A stretch of 64,000 nt of DNA, taken from contig NW_024881668.1 of assembly GCF_019059575.1 (NCBI RefSeq), forward strand, positions 512,501 to 576,500, read 5' to 3'. The notes beneath the pieces were generated by a model. The model was not told the origin of the DNA. It saw nothing but the letters and a program-made list of their open reading frames with translations, and made no database searches. This document shows positions 1 to 11,000 of this stretch, piece by piece (position 1 is the stretch's first letter; every line of letters starts with the position of its first letter). Position numbers and translations under genes: made by a program. Source of the stretch: Amphibalanus amphitrite (Eukaryota; Arthropoda; Thecostraca; Balanomorpha; Balanidae).

Positions 1-882
1 AACCGATTTTTTAAACTGCGCCTATGACAGGGAACGAGAAAATGAAAAATGACCATCAGTTGATCTTAAATTTGGCAGTTGCACCACCCGTCAACCATAT
101 CTGGGACCACCAATGGAAAATGCCTCGAAACAGGCAACTTAATCCTCAGATTTCAAGTTTCCTACAGCCTTTCATAAAAATATGCAACTTTGAACGAAAT
201 GTGAAGAAATTCCGTTGGAAAGTATCTAAATTATTGTAGCGGAAATCGTGGAAAATTGCATCAAAATAGCTTTGTTTAGTTCATTAATGTTACACATCTA
301 ATGCATCGACAGCACAGAACACATGCAAGAACATAAACATCGACATATAAACACAGGAAACTCAAAGCATCTGATCTCATTTCGGCATCGTCATCGTTCT
401 GATTTCAATCAGTATGAGAATCTCACTACTCCAAGATCCGATTTCGAGCGTATGCGCATTTGTCAGTTGTTGCATGCCATGCTGAGCATGATTTCGACAA
501 AAATTGATCGACACTTGTTATATGTTTAGATCGTTCACATGTTTTTTTTTTTTACTGAGCATGATTTTAGATATTTCTTAAGATGAGCCGAAACCGAGGC
601 TTCTATGTTAGCATTGTTTCCATGCAATATTTCTGTCAAAATGGCATCAAATGACATCATTCGTAACAGCACAAACAACTGTAATAATAACTGTAGCGTG
701 ACGCTAGGTCAGCCTCAAAATTCGGACGACCGGAACAGTCTTGGCTAGCACCATAACCTTCGCAACAAGCTATGTTCAGCATCAGCTCTGAGTTGTTAAA
801 AACGTGGGTCAATTCAACTTTTATCTATCAATTCAAAACATTCCAGCAAAACGTATAAAATAATTAAGTAAAGTGTTCGAAT

Positions 883-926
883 GTTTGTTTGTTTATTGGA
901 GCTTTAAGGTGCGCCGACTACGATGA
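883..926 (-). mobile_element. Fragment of a non-LTR retrotransposon 3' end
   Basis: The motif with TTGTTTATTGG followed by a GCTTTA..GCGCCGACT block matches the 3' untranslated end of the minus-strand non-LTR element at 55408 and the solo tail at 31268. Similarity to those copies fades after about 926, so this is either a very short insertion or the tail of a diverged subfamily that continues rightwards. Seen by eye only. Confidence 0.5.
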
Positions 927-1363
927 CTGAGATATTACAAATGAAATCAGATGCTCCGAGGCCCTCAAAAGTCAGGACAGTGAATCGATACATTGTGGCG
1001 GGCGTGCTTACGATAAAGCAGCGGTTGGAAACGCAGCCAGCCGTGAGCGGAGCTTCCACTGTTATGAGCGGTGATAATTGGATATTAGAGTGATAATAGA
1101 GTGATCGTTATCAGGAGGCCGCCAAAGCTGCGGTAAATGCTAATGGACGCTGGTGACCTCTATGGAGCATCGCTCGTACTATAGTTACGAAATCGAATGG
1201 CCAGAGGACGCGCCGACAGTCAAAATGCCCGCCCTAGTGTTGAACAGCCCCACTGAAATTTTACCATAATATAGGTATGGAACAGACCAGAACATTGTGC
1301 GCTGATGCAACTGACCCGAGAAAAAGTCTTGCTTTCCATGAATTTATGAGATCGTTAGGGTCA

Positions 1364-1398
1364 ACCATAGACCTCTCGGTATACAGAGGTCTATGGGT
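1364..1398. repeat. Short hairpin
   Basis: The arm ACCATAGACCTCT (1364-1376) is followed after 8 bases by AGAGGTCTATGGGT (1385-1398), its reverse complement with one mismatch. Nothing nearby tells whether it is transcribed. Confidence 0.6.
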
Positions 1399-2340
1399 CA
1401 ACATATTTAGTAGTTGTCTTAGCAACGCAAGACTACGACCGCAGTACGTTTTCCGTTCAGATGCGTTTGATCCTGCTCCAAATCAACTTTCCAACATCTA
1501 ACTCCCCACACACGCGCCACAATGTATCCCCCACCGTCCCGACCACCTCTGCCCCGTCTGCTCAGTTCCTACCTGGTGCCGATCCGTCCTCCATTGGTGC
1601 TCCATGTGGCGACTGGTGAGAGGCGCCCGGCAGACCGGTGGGGAGAGGTCCGTACTGGTGGCCGCCGGCGAATGATACGCCTGTGGGGCGGGGGGGGGGG
1701 TTAGAGGAGGTATATCTAGGCGGCTGGTGAGCAAGAGAACGGGACGTGACATTAGAATAGGGTGTACAGTCCACAGCAGAAGTAATGTGGGGTTTCAGTC
1801 ATGGGTATTTCTGCTTCTGAAGCTTAGGAACGATTAGCCAGACTACAATGAAACTTTGAATGTAGCTTATATGTATCGTCACCATTGCAGCTGCAATTTT
1901 AGCTATTGACATCTTCTTTTCGATCACTCCGCATTAAACAATCGCCAGTCAAAGCCAATCGTTGAGATTGGTAAAACCCTACATTACTTTAGCGGTGGGC
2001 TGTACGTGTACACTGAAGCGAGCACGTTAGCTTAACATTATTACATCATTACTCACAAATTAAAAAAACTTAAACCGTAACAAAATAATAAAAATACCAG
2101 AAAATACGATAAAGGGGCACAAACTATAAATAACCCACTAATGAATGATAATGATTTGATGGCCTATTGCAAAAAAAGAGTAACACAGGCTAAACTGTAA
2201 AATAATGAACAGATAAAATGCATAAGAAAATGAACCCTCTCGACCATTCGGTCCCAAACACCCTCCATTCTCCCCCACCATAACTAAACTGAACTTGCTC
2301 GGCCACTGAGCTCCTAACCCCCTCCCCCTACAATTCTCAC

Positions 2341-3943
2341 CATGAGCCGAGGTCGCCGTTCCGTCGTACCCTTCGTACTCATTGAGCTGCCCCAGGGCGG
2401 CATCTAAACTACCACCGTCTTCACCATCACTCAGATCCACTTTCTCCACTTTAATGTTCTCAGACTCGTGCTTCGCTACCGTCTCACGACTTCGCGCTGT
2501 CGGTACTGACGATCCTGCTGCTGATGGCGAGAATGATGAAGACGGTGCTGCCGATGATGATGTGAATGTAGATCCTGACGGTGCAACAGAGGGTGTGGTA
2601 GATGAAGATGCTGGTAATGAAGGCGCTCCTTCAGCCCCTCCTCCCGCTTCTGCTGAACCCGGTGCCGGTGCTGAAGCTGCCGTAGCCGTAGCCGAAGCCG
2701 CGGGTGACATGGCCACAGCTGGACTCGGAGACGGTATTGACTGGTTGGAAGACCCCGACAGCACGACGGGCGTCTCGGGACGCCGGGCCGGTGAGGCGGC
2801 CGGCCGGGGCCACGCCGGTGCGGGTCCGGAGGACAGGGGCGCGTCCCCGCTGTCAGAGGTCCTGCGCCGCTTGGGTGGCGGGGTGGCCAGCCGCGGCGGC
2901 AGCGGGTGGTGTCTCGGCGGCGCCGGTCGGGGCGGCGGCGCAGGGACAGGGTCCGGCGGCTGCGGAGGGGACAGAATCAGGATCAGAATCGGAATCGAAC
3001 ACTGCTAATTAACTTACAACTAGAACAGTCTCCGTTTGGGGAGGCGACATAATCAGAATCAGTCGCGTAAATATTCTCCTCGTACCATTTCGCCCCCTCC
3101 CCCATAATTTCCATATCTCCAAATAACCTTTTCTTCCTCCCCACCCATCACCTCTTTTCTGCTCCCATCCACCCCCTCCCCACTCTCATTTTACGCATAC
3201 TCGTCCCAGCAATTCCCCTTCTCCATTACCTCTCTCTCCCCACACCCACCTTATCCTCCTCGCCGCTGAGCCCCCTGATCTGTAGCATCTCCGCCGTCTT
3301 GATGAAGCTGGCCAGCTGGCTCTGGGACACGTTGACACTCCCCTTGTACATGAACTCCACTATGGCGTTCAGGTCGGCGGCAGTGGTATCCTTTAGGAAT
3401 ATTACCATCTGCTGGCATGATATGCTCTGGCAATGGAAAACAATGAGTCAAATGTGGATCAGGTCAAGATAATCATTGAGCAAAACAGATCAACAAGCAC
3501 AGACTGATCAGATTGTGGGAAGTCTGCATTGGACATCACATTACAAATAGATATTATTGCCTACTCCAAACTCACTCAACTGAATTCACTATTATCACGG
3601 TGATAACTCCCCATTAGACTTCAATTGTCTTTATATGACTACATTAACTCAACTTTCACTGTATTGAAAAATCATGATATAAGTCAAACTTGCATTTCAT
3701 TTTTACTGTAATCAGCCCCCAGCTCGCTTGCTACATATTCACATCACCCACCTTCAGCAGTTCCCTGAAGTACGGACTGCAGGCAGACAGCATCATCCTG
3801 TGGGCCCGGACACGCTGTCCCTCACAGCAGAGCGTGACGTCCAGCAGCTCCCCTCCAGAGCGGAGCTGGTCAAACACGGAGGTGACACTGCCCTGGAACC
3901 CGTCCCATTTGAGGCAGAACTTCTGCGAGTCCATCCTGGAGAG
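2341..3943 (-). CDS. BTB/POZ-domain transcription factor, first three coding exons
   Basis: Three exons are supported by splice sites and phase: 3943-3752 (ATG at 3934), 3426-3250 and 2959-2341. Both first introns are phase 0 with AAG|GTGGGT donors; the last exon ends at CATG|GTGAGA in phase 1, so the gene continues off the left side of the window. The acceptor at 3944 sits just before the ATG, so a 5' non-coding exon exists upstream. Residues 1 to about 118 form a BTB domain of the tramtrack/lola group, with [28 protein letters not shown] and SPYFRELL, then a second half with FMYKGSVNV. The third exon is low complexity (Pro, Ala, Ser) with a KRRR basic cluster near residue 150 (probable nuclear signal) and an IKVE sumoylation-type motif. 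Such proteins usually end in DNA-binding fingers or a helix-turn-helix, not visible here. Role: nuclear regulator; targets unknown. Confidence 0.88.
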
Positions 3944-4188
3944 CTGTGGAACAGGGGCAAGACAGCAGTTTAGTTCATGAGAGATGGTTTGCTGAATAAG
4001 GGAGAAACATATGAACGTGAGAAGTGAAAAGGGCTGTGGAATATGGAACAAGACAGAATATTGGAGCCTGGAGGAGGGGAAAGGGAAAGGGAGGGATGGG
4101 AAAGGGAGGGGAAACGTAATGGGGAGGAGAAGCAAACGATAACTTTCACGTGCTCAGAAACTATGCACACACCTAAGCCAAAACCTTT

Positions 4189-4627
4189 GTACACTGGGAA
4201 AAGACGGGCGGGCGCTTTGTGTTTTTTGCGGTGTTTGTCTTTGGCGGCGGGCAGGCGATTTTTTTTTGCGTCGTTTGCGGTGTTAAAATTGTTTGCGGTT
4301 GGCGGCCGCTTTCTCGTTTTTTGCGGTGTTTGCTTTTGGCGGCGGGCGGGCGATTTTAAGGCGTTTTCGGTTGACGGCTAGCGGGCGGGCGATGCGGGCG
4401 GTTTTATTGGTTTGCGGCGTTTTTGCGTTTTTTTATTTGCGGTTTGCGGCGGGCGGGCGTTTGTTTATTTTTTGCGACGTTTGCGTTGGCGTTTCGGGCG
4501 TGCGTTTTGCACGTTTTGCGGTGTTCGCGTTTTGCGGCGGGCGGGCGTTTTTCACAATTCAAAGTCCAAACCTTCGGGCCACAGCGCTCCTCGAAAAGCG
4601 CTGCCCTCGAGTACACTGGGAAAAGAC
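4189..4627. repeat. GGCGGGCGGGCG-rich minisatellite between 17-bp direct repeats
   Basis: An irregular repeat built from GCGGGCGGGCG and TTTGCGGTGTTTGC units occupies 4205-4550. The 17-mer GTACACTGGGAAAAGAC stands at both sides (4189-4205 and 4611-4627). The open frames here have repetitive composition and are not believable genes. Confidence 0.7.
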
Positions 4628-7600
4628 TTTCCATCCTGCACTGTAGCCAATTAGTCAGCGATGGGGTTTGTTGTCTTAGGAAAAAGTGCAAAAATAAACA
4701 ATAAAAATAGTACATAATCCAAGTATTCAGAGGCCGTCTGATTTTCCAAGGCACAAGTAAGGCAGTGTGTACTGCGTTCTTTCCTTACATGATTTTCTTT
4801 AGCAAATTCCTGCATTTCCTAAGATGTGCAAAAGGCTTGAGTCTCTTTAATGTAACTCCATCTCACAACTTCTGGCACCACTGGCTCATTTTGTCTATGA
4901 CAACATTGTCTCTTTATTCTTGCGATTACAATGTCTGGAATCAACATAATTGGGTTTAACGTTGAGCATTTCTAGTCATCAACCACAAATAACACAAAGA
5001 CTTCCTTCAGGCATCCCACCTCCTCAGTCATTCATCGCTGCCACATAAAATATGGTATAGGTATGTGAAGATGAAGTCCAGACTCAGAGTCCGGACAACT
5101 CTTCGATGGAAATGATGCTTACATCACATGTCTTGTCAAGACAAAATAAACTGCACCACAACACCAACCAATCACACCTCTTCAAATCACATATAAACAT
5201 AAACACCACAAAGGAAATACAGCTTTGCCATTATGGAAATACATATGTATTTGCTGCAATTTCAAGGTTAAAAGAAAACCCATTATAGATGTTGTTCGAT
5301 TGCATTGAAATACAAATTCAGTTGCATTGAACATCATCTGGTTGTGTGCAACAACAGCAAATGTTGCTGCAACAACATATGGTTAATTTACTTACTGAAA
5401 AAGGAGCGTTTCTGAAATTTATTCATTCATTTTAGGCCGAGTTCAGACTTTCTAAGACAGTGAGCAAATGGTTATTACTCTACAACATTGAATTATGCTG
5501 CTCATGCTGGTACTTAGCCACATGATTGCAGAAAAAAGAATTTTATTTGAAAAGGATTCATATTATGTATAATAAATTTTGAAGAATGCTTCAATATTAT
5601 CTATTATTCTCATTCTATTCTATTTCAATTTTTATATTGCCAGCCATGCAACATCTATAACTATCAATTTCTTTTCTTTTCATGTGCATGCATAGTTATC
5701 ATGCTGCATTCTGCAAGGAGGTGAGGGGTTTGTGTTTTGTATTATTTTGTTTTTTTGTGATACATTTTGGAATCATTTTTGGATTTAGGATATCAAATTA
5801 TGCATGCATAATAAAGATTTATTCTACAAAAATGAAGTCAACCTGACTACATCTTCACACATTTTCCAAAAACCTTGAGTTAGGTATCAAATCATTTATG
5901 TTTTTGTCGACTGGCTCAGAGTGCCACATCTGCTATATTGGCCCAGATGCCAAAGCACTGCCAAAAAGTGACTCAACCTATTAACGTCTAAAATGTAGCA
6001 TGGTGGTGACTACAATCGCTAATCCTTGTGCATGCCGCACAGCAATATGAATCATTCTGCAGTCGCACACTCTGAGCTGCAAATTCCAGAGGAAAGAAAA
6101 ATGTTAGGTGTTTGGTAAACAAAGTTTTTTGATACTGAAATGTGGGCATTAGGGCAAGGTTACGCAAGGTGTGCCGAGAGTGCTAAGTGCTTACGTTTCT
6201 GTGTAAAAAACAAATTAATTGAGTTGGCATTGGGGTACCAGCTCAAGCTATGACTTCCTCTTCTTCGTGGATTAGGGTGCGTTCAGTTGGGGAAACTACG
6301 AGGAGCCAAACAAAAATTGGATTAGCCAATCAACGGCTGGAGTGGGCGGGGCGATGACCATATATGGTCATAAAATCAGACAACTTCATCTTTTCAATGC
6401 ATCCTAGCATTCAAATGAAAAAATAAGGCACAAGAATGTTTTTTAACCACACAAGGTGAAGGCCTTCACTCACTCGGTGCACAATTAACTGGCGGCTCTA
6501 AAGTCTAAATCGCAGAGTTACAACACAAGGTCAAACAGTGATTGGCAAATATGGTGGATTGAAAGAGGCGCCAAAAAATGTAAGCGGTACCGCGGTTTAA
6601 AAATTTCGTTATCGGTTATTTTTATGATTTTGATTATGGTTTTTCTAATTTTGGTCAAGTTATTTTTTCAAAATTAAATATCTTTGTTTATTGTAATTAA
6701 ATTTTATCTTTTAACAATTTTCTTTCAAAACACCAATCAATTTATTGAATTGGCCAGCTGATTGTGACGTCCAGAACCTGCAGAAAAACAGTTTTCCTAT
6801 CGCCATTTACAAGTCAATTTGCCAAATTTAATCAGATCACGCTAATTCCTAGTGGAAAATGGAAGCCTTTTCTCTCCGATAAGTGGACACGATACCGCAA
6901 GTACCTACCGGCTTGTTAACCATTTTTCACCCTTAGTAGCGGGGCTGCATTTATGCCCATATATGGTCATCAAAAGTCCATTTATTGACCAATCAATGTT
7001 TTATCTTCGCCTCGTATTGTCCCCAACTGCGTTACTGATCTATGACGAAATTTGCAGCGCACGTCAACGCTGACGAAAGATCCAGGGGTGGGGGTTTCAA
7101 ACTGTACAAATTAAATATGAATCGGAAAAAACGAATTGAAGAATAAAAAGGTACTTACCAATCACACCCAGCAATTATTATAAACAAAAACCGACTGCCG
7201 ACTATGACGGCAGATGACGGCAGGCATCAACATACAACAAAATTACCTGTGCGGCGAACTCGACTTTAGCATCAGCATGAATTACACATTAAATTTGTCA
7301 ATGATTGATTGCGTCATCAAAGAGTAAATAATGTTTTTTTCATATTTTTATGCATATTTAAAGCCATCAGGCAACAAATGACTATTAATAGGAGTTTCTA
7401 AATAATAGTTATTGTTTTTTTTTAATTACGCAAGTTTCATCAGAAACTTACAATTTTGTCGTAAAAGGAGTGCCTAAAAAAGGAGCTGTAAATTTTTCAA
7501 GAGCTTTTTGAAAACTTATTCATAGCCCTCCTTTTCATATTCTTTTTTATTTCATGTAATGAATAATTTATTTTCCTTTTCAATTCAATTTTTTGGCAAA

Positions 7601-7946
7601 ATTGCAGGATATTCAACAAAATACAACTGAAATGCATGTTAAACTTATTTCTATGAAATCTTGAACATATCTTCCGGTTTCAAGCAGAAGATGAATGTAA
7701 GCACAAGGCCCTAAAACATATGAAAATAAATGTAAACAGCATAGCAAACAGCAGCAAATAATAGGGATTTTGCACGGATTTTGAATCTGAATTGGTGTTG
7801 GAAGATAGTGGCTCACGTGGAGGAGGCCTTGAGTCGATAATAGGTGGCTAGGATCTATCTTGAAAAGCAATAGATTGATATAGCTCCTATAATATCGCGA
7901 TTGTGTTATTTTCGTGTTCGCCCTTGCTGGCTGTTGCGACCGAAGG
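4628..7946. other. AT-rich intergenic DNA between the BTB and PRDM9-like genes
   Basis: No exon, transposase or RNA gene is recognised. The two genes are transcribed away from each other, so this 3.3 kb plus the minisatellite should contain both promoters. Several A/T homopolymers and a poorly conserved AT-rich block (6590-6760, 7320-7600) are present. I see no clear core promoter motif to name. Confidence 0.5.
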
Positions 7947-8079
7947 ATGGATGTCGAAGATGAGAAGTTTATACACATACGACAGTTCTTTGCCGAGGAC
8001 GCCTGGAGAGCCCTAAGTGATCTCGAGAAGCAAGTTTATTGCAACATGAAGTCCAACTATGACAAGTTGTCTGAACTTG
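7947..8079 (+). CDS. PRDM9-like exon 1: KRAB-like domain
   Basis: The exon starts at the ATG of MDVEDEKFIHI and ends at CTTG|GTAAGT in phase 1. FFAEDAWRALSDLEKQVY followed by CNMKSNYDKLSELG has the KRAB A-box pattern (aromatic pair, acidic-x-W, W/L-x-x-L-E, Y-x-x-V/M-K-x-N-Y). The next exon, 9.1 kb away, restores Gly and continues IAGQPPSFMRAP. This is the same junction, G-L/I-x-A-x-x-P-x-FM, that links KRAB to the next exon in vertebrate PRDM9. Short and remote from the rest, so this exon is the least certain of the eleven, but phase and motif agree. Confidence 0.82.
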
Positions 8080-11000
8080 GTAAGTCCGAGCTAGCCATTT
8101 TTACGTTCATTTATGTTTAGTTTATATCATAAAAAACGTGATATACCATACACTGACCTATCCGCGTAATTTGAATTAGACAAAGGCTCCTCGAGGAGCC
8201 TAGCTTTGTCTCAGTCTAATTCAAAGTACGCGGAAGTGATGGCCTTGATTGGATCCAATCAAGGCCATCTATGGCGCCCAATTTTGTCTGTTCAGTGCAT
8301 CGAGCGGAGTTTCCACGACGCCCGTTATTGGAATTTCCAAATACGCGAGCCGTTATGCGCCAAACTTCATATAGAAGCAAACATTGGGGTTCAGATTGTT
8401 ATTATGAGTAAAATGTAAGTCATTTTCTTCATTAAAGGGACACTCCCACCTTAACATTAGTTTTGAGTTGAGATAGCCAAATTGGTGGCCATGGCCTGCA
8501 AATACCGGTTTGGGCACTCACAACATCGAAAAATGCTTTAATTCGAAGATATGGAATTTCAAACTTGCAGTTTTCGGATTCTAAGGGGCTAATGCATTGG
8601 AATGCCCCCTTAGAATTTGTGACGTCAGCGGAGATCTAACGATTTTTAAATCTTAGACTAAAACCTATTTTTTTTTTTTTTTAGTGGCCTTATATATCCT
8701 CGGCCTGGCGAGGAGGAGGCTATCCAGCTCGTGAAGCGAGACCGGTGGCCACTTTTTAAGGCAGAATAGGGAAACCCACGCAAATGTAATTTTTCAAATA
8801 AGTGGAATTATTGGTAATATAGGCCAAAACACCTTATTATATTACATGTGCGTGGGGAAAACCCTATTATTTACGTTACGAGGTTTTTGGGTCCTTACCT
8901 CCACTAACCTTGTCTGGATTGTGATGTAGTTGATGTCGGTTGATCTCGTCGGTTGATGTAGTTTCAGGCCTGGTCGGCTGTTCCGGCCCAGTCTCTGCCC
9001 CCGCCCGCGCCGCCTTGCGCCTATCACCGCGGGGCGGCGCCCCCTGACCACCGGCCCGTCCAGCGCGGGCCACAGGCGGTCCACGCGACGGGCCGGCGGC
9101 CCGGCCTGCCCAGCAGATGCTAGGCGGCCGGGCACGGGTTGGCCCGGATGGGGTAGGGCGGGGGCGGCTCGTTGAGAGTGGTTTCATCAGGCCCGTTGGC
9201 TCGGGTCCGGCCGCTCTTCCAGACCCAGAGCCATCGGGATATTGTGATGTGAGTATATGGTAGTTGGGATTGAGCTGCTTCGGTACCGCCCGAATATAAC
9301 CGTTGAGGTCCAGGTCCAGCGTCTCTCTCAGATCCTGGACCGCCACAAAGCAATGAATCTGTTGGGAGCCCAGCTGGCCTCTACTTCAGATCCGAGCGTC
9401 CCGGGCAGATTGTTCGTTGCTACAATAAGAGGTGTCCTACTAGTCTCTTCATAGCTTGTCTACATAGGGGGAGTTCATTATAAATTCAAGGACTAGGTCA
9501 GTTAGATCCGGGTAATCATTCCCTAGCAATGTACTTAGGTTGTTCCTCAAACCATGATGTCTTAAATAGTTATTTATGTGAAGCCGATTTTGGACAAGCC
9601 CTATGCACCCTATAAGGATATGCTCGACCGTAAGCCGCACGTCGCATGTGGGACAGATGGGCGGGGCTGTACGGTCAAACAAGTGGCTATGTGTTGCACG
9701 TGTATGTCCGCACCTTAGTCGAGCTAGCAATACTTCACGTTTCCTGCTGCTTTGGGAGGCTGAGGGCCACGGGCATAGCTTGGGCTTTATGTTGAATATG
9801 TGGTTCGAATGATTGTGTTCCCACTTTTCCTGTAGGTATTCGGCAAATTTCATCTTCACTGTGTGAAGAGCGTCTCCTAGTGATACTTTCAGGTCTTCAT
9901 GGACAGGGAGCAGCGCAGCTTGTTTGGCTAGTAAGTCAGCGGAAACGTTTCCCTCGATTCCCGAGTGACCCGGGATCCAAAGAAGGGTAACATGCTGGTC
10001 GCTTGGGAGCGACGTAATTAGGCGATGAATTTCGTAAATTCCGGGATCTGTGAAGTCTTCGCTTCTTTGAAGGGCCTGGAGAGTAGATTTAGAATCTGTG
10101 CAGATCGTTGACTGAGGGATACGGTTGGCTTTGATATGAAGCAAGACTTTGTTGATTGCGTAAATTTCAGCCGTGAAAACCGTGCTGGTATCCGGAAGGC
10201 GCGCCGAGAATCTAAAGTGTGGTCCTACTGCGGCAGCACCTACTCTGTTGCTGTGAGCCGAGCCGTCCGTAAAAAAGAAAACGTCTTCCTCGTTTGTGTA
10301 TCTATATTCGTGGAAGGCTGATTGGATATCTGTTTGTGATAGGTTTGCTTTCTTTTCTTGAATAAGGTAGATGATTGAGAGATCATTGTACTCCCAGAAT
10401 GGCATTGGTGGGGGACTTGCGGCTAGGTTCATATCTGGGATGTTAAGGATTTGTCGGGCATGTTTAACAGCATCTGGGAGGCAGCATATGGGTCGTCGAG
10501 GTTTCCGCGTGTGGGGTTGCGCAGTCTCCAATGCTATTGACGCACCATGGTTTTTAACGCAGTTTGTTTTGTAGTAGTATCGGAGGATCTGAAGAAGTCT
10601 TCGATCTTCCAACGCTGGTAGGTCAGTGTCGGCGCGAAGGGCGAGTATGGGTGAGGTACGGAATGCTCCTGTTATCAAGCGGAGACACATTGATTGGATA
10701 GTTTCTAGTCGTTTTGAAAGCGTGGGTGAGATAGTGCTGAAAATGTAGCTGTTGTACTCAATTGTTGATCTGATCAGGCCTATGTAGAGCGTTTTCAGAG
10801 TCTTTCGATCTGCTCCCCATGAAAAGCCGGATATGCACCTCAATACATTGACTCGTTTCAAGGATCGAGCTCTGATATCTTCGATGTGGTCTCTGAACGT
10901 CAAGTGCGAGTCAAGTGTAATTCCGAGGAATTTGTGAGACCGTTTATAGGGAATGGGCTCAGTTCCTACTTTGGGGGATTGGGCCAGGGATGGGATCGGT

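Larger units (their letters stand above)
1..2340. other. Non-coding flank of the BTB gene
   Basis: No convincing coding sequence is seen here; the open frames are short, of low complexity or without recognisable motifs. The stretch holds a short retrotransposon tail fragment near 883 and a hairpin near 1364. Its right part is the intron after the third BTB exon, read on the minus strand. A run of G residues near 1686 is a simple repeat. Confidence 0.6.

Noticed and set aside
1498-1774. Overlapping Pro/Arg-rich frames on both strands
   Set aside because: Low complexity, no domain and no splice support.
2382-3012. Plus-strand open frames over the BTB third exon
   Set aside because: They are shadows of the Pro/Ala/Ser-rich minus-strand exon, whose frame, acceptor, donor and phase fit the BTB exons.
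4200-4654. Cys/Phe/Arg-rich open frames
   Set aside because: They stem from the GCGGGCGGGCG minisatellite and have repetitive composition.
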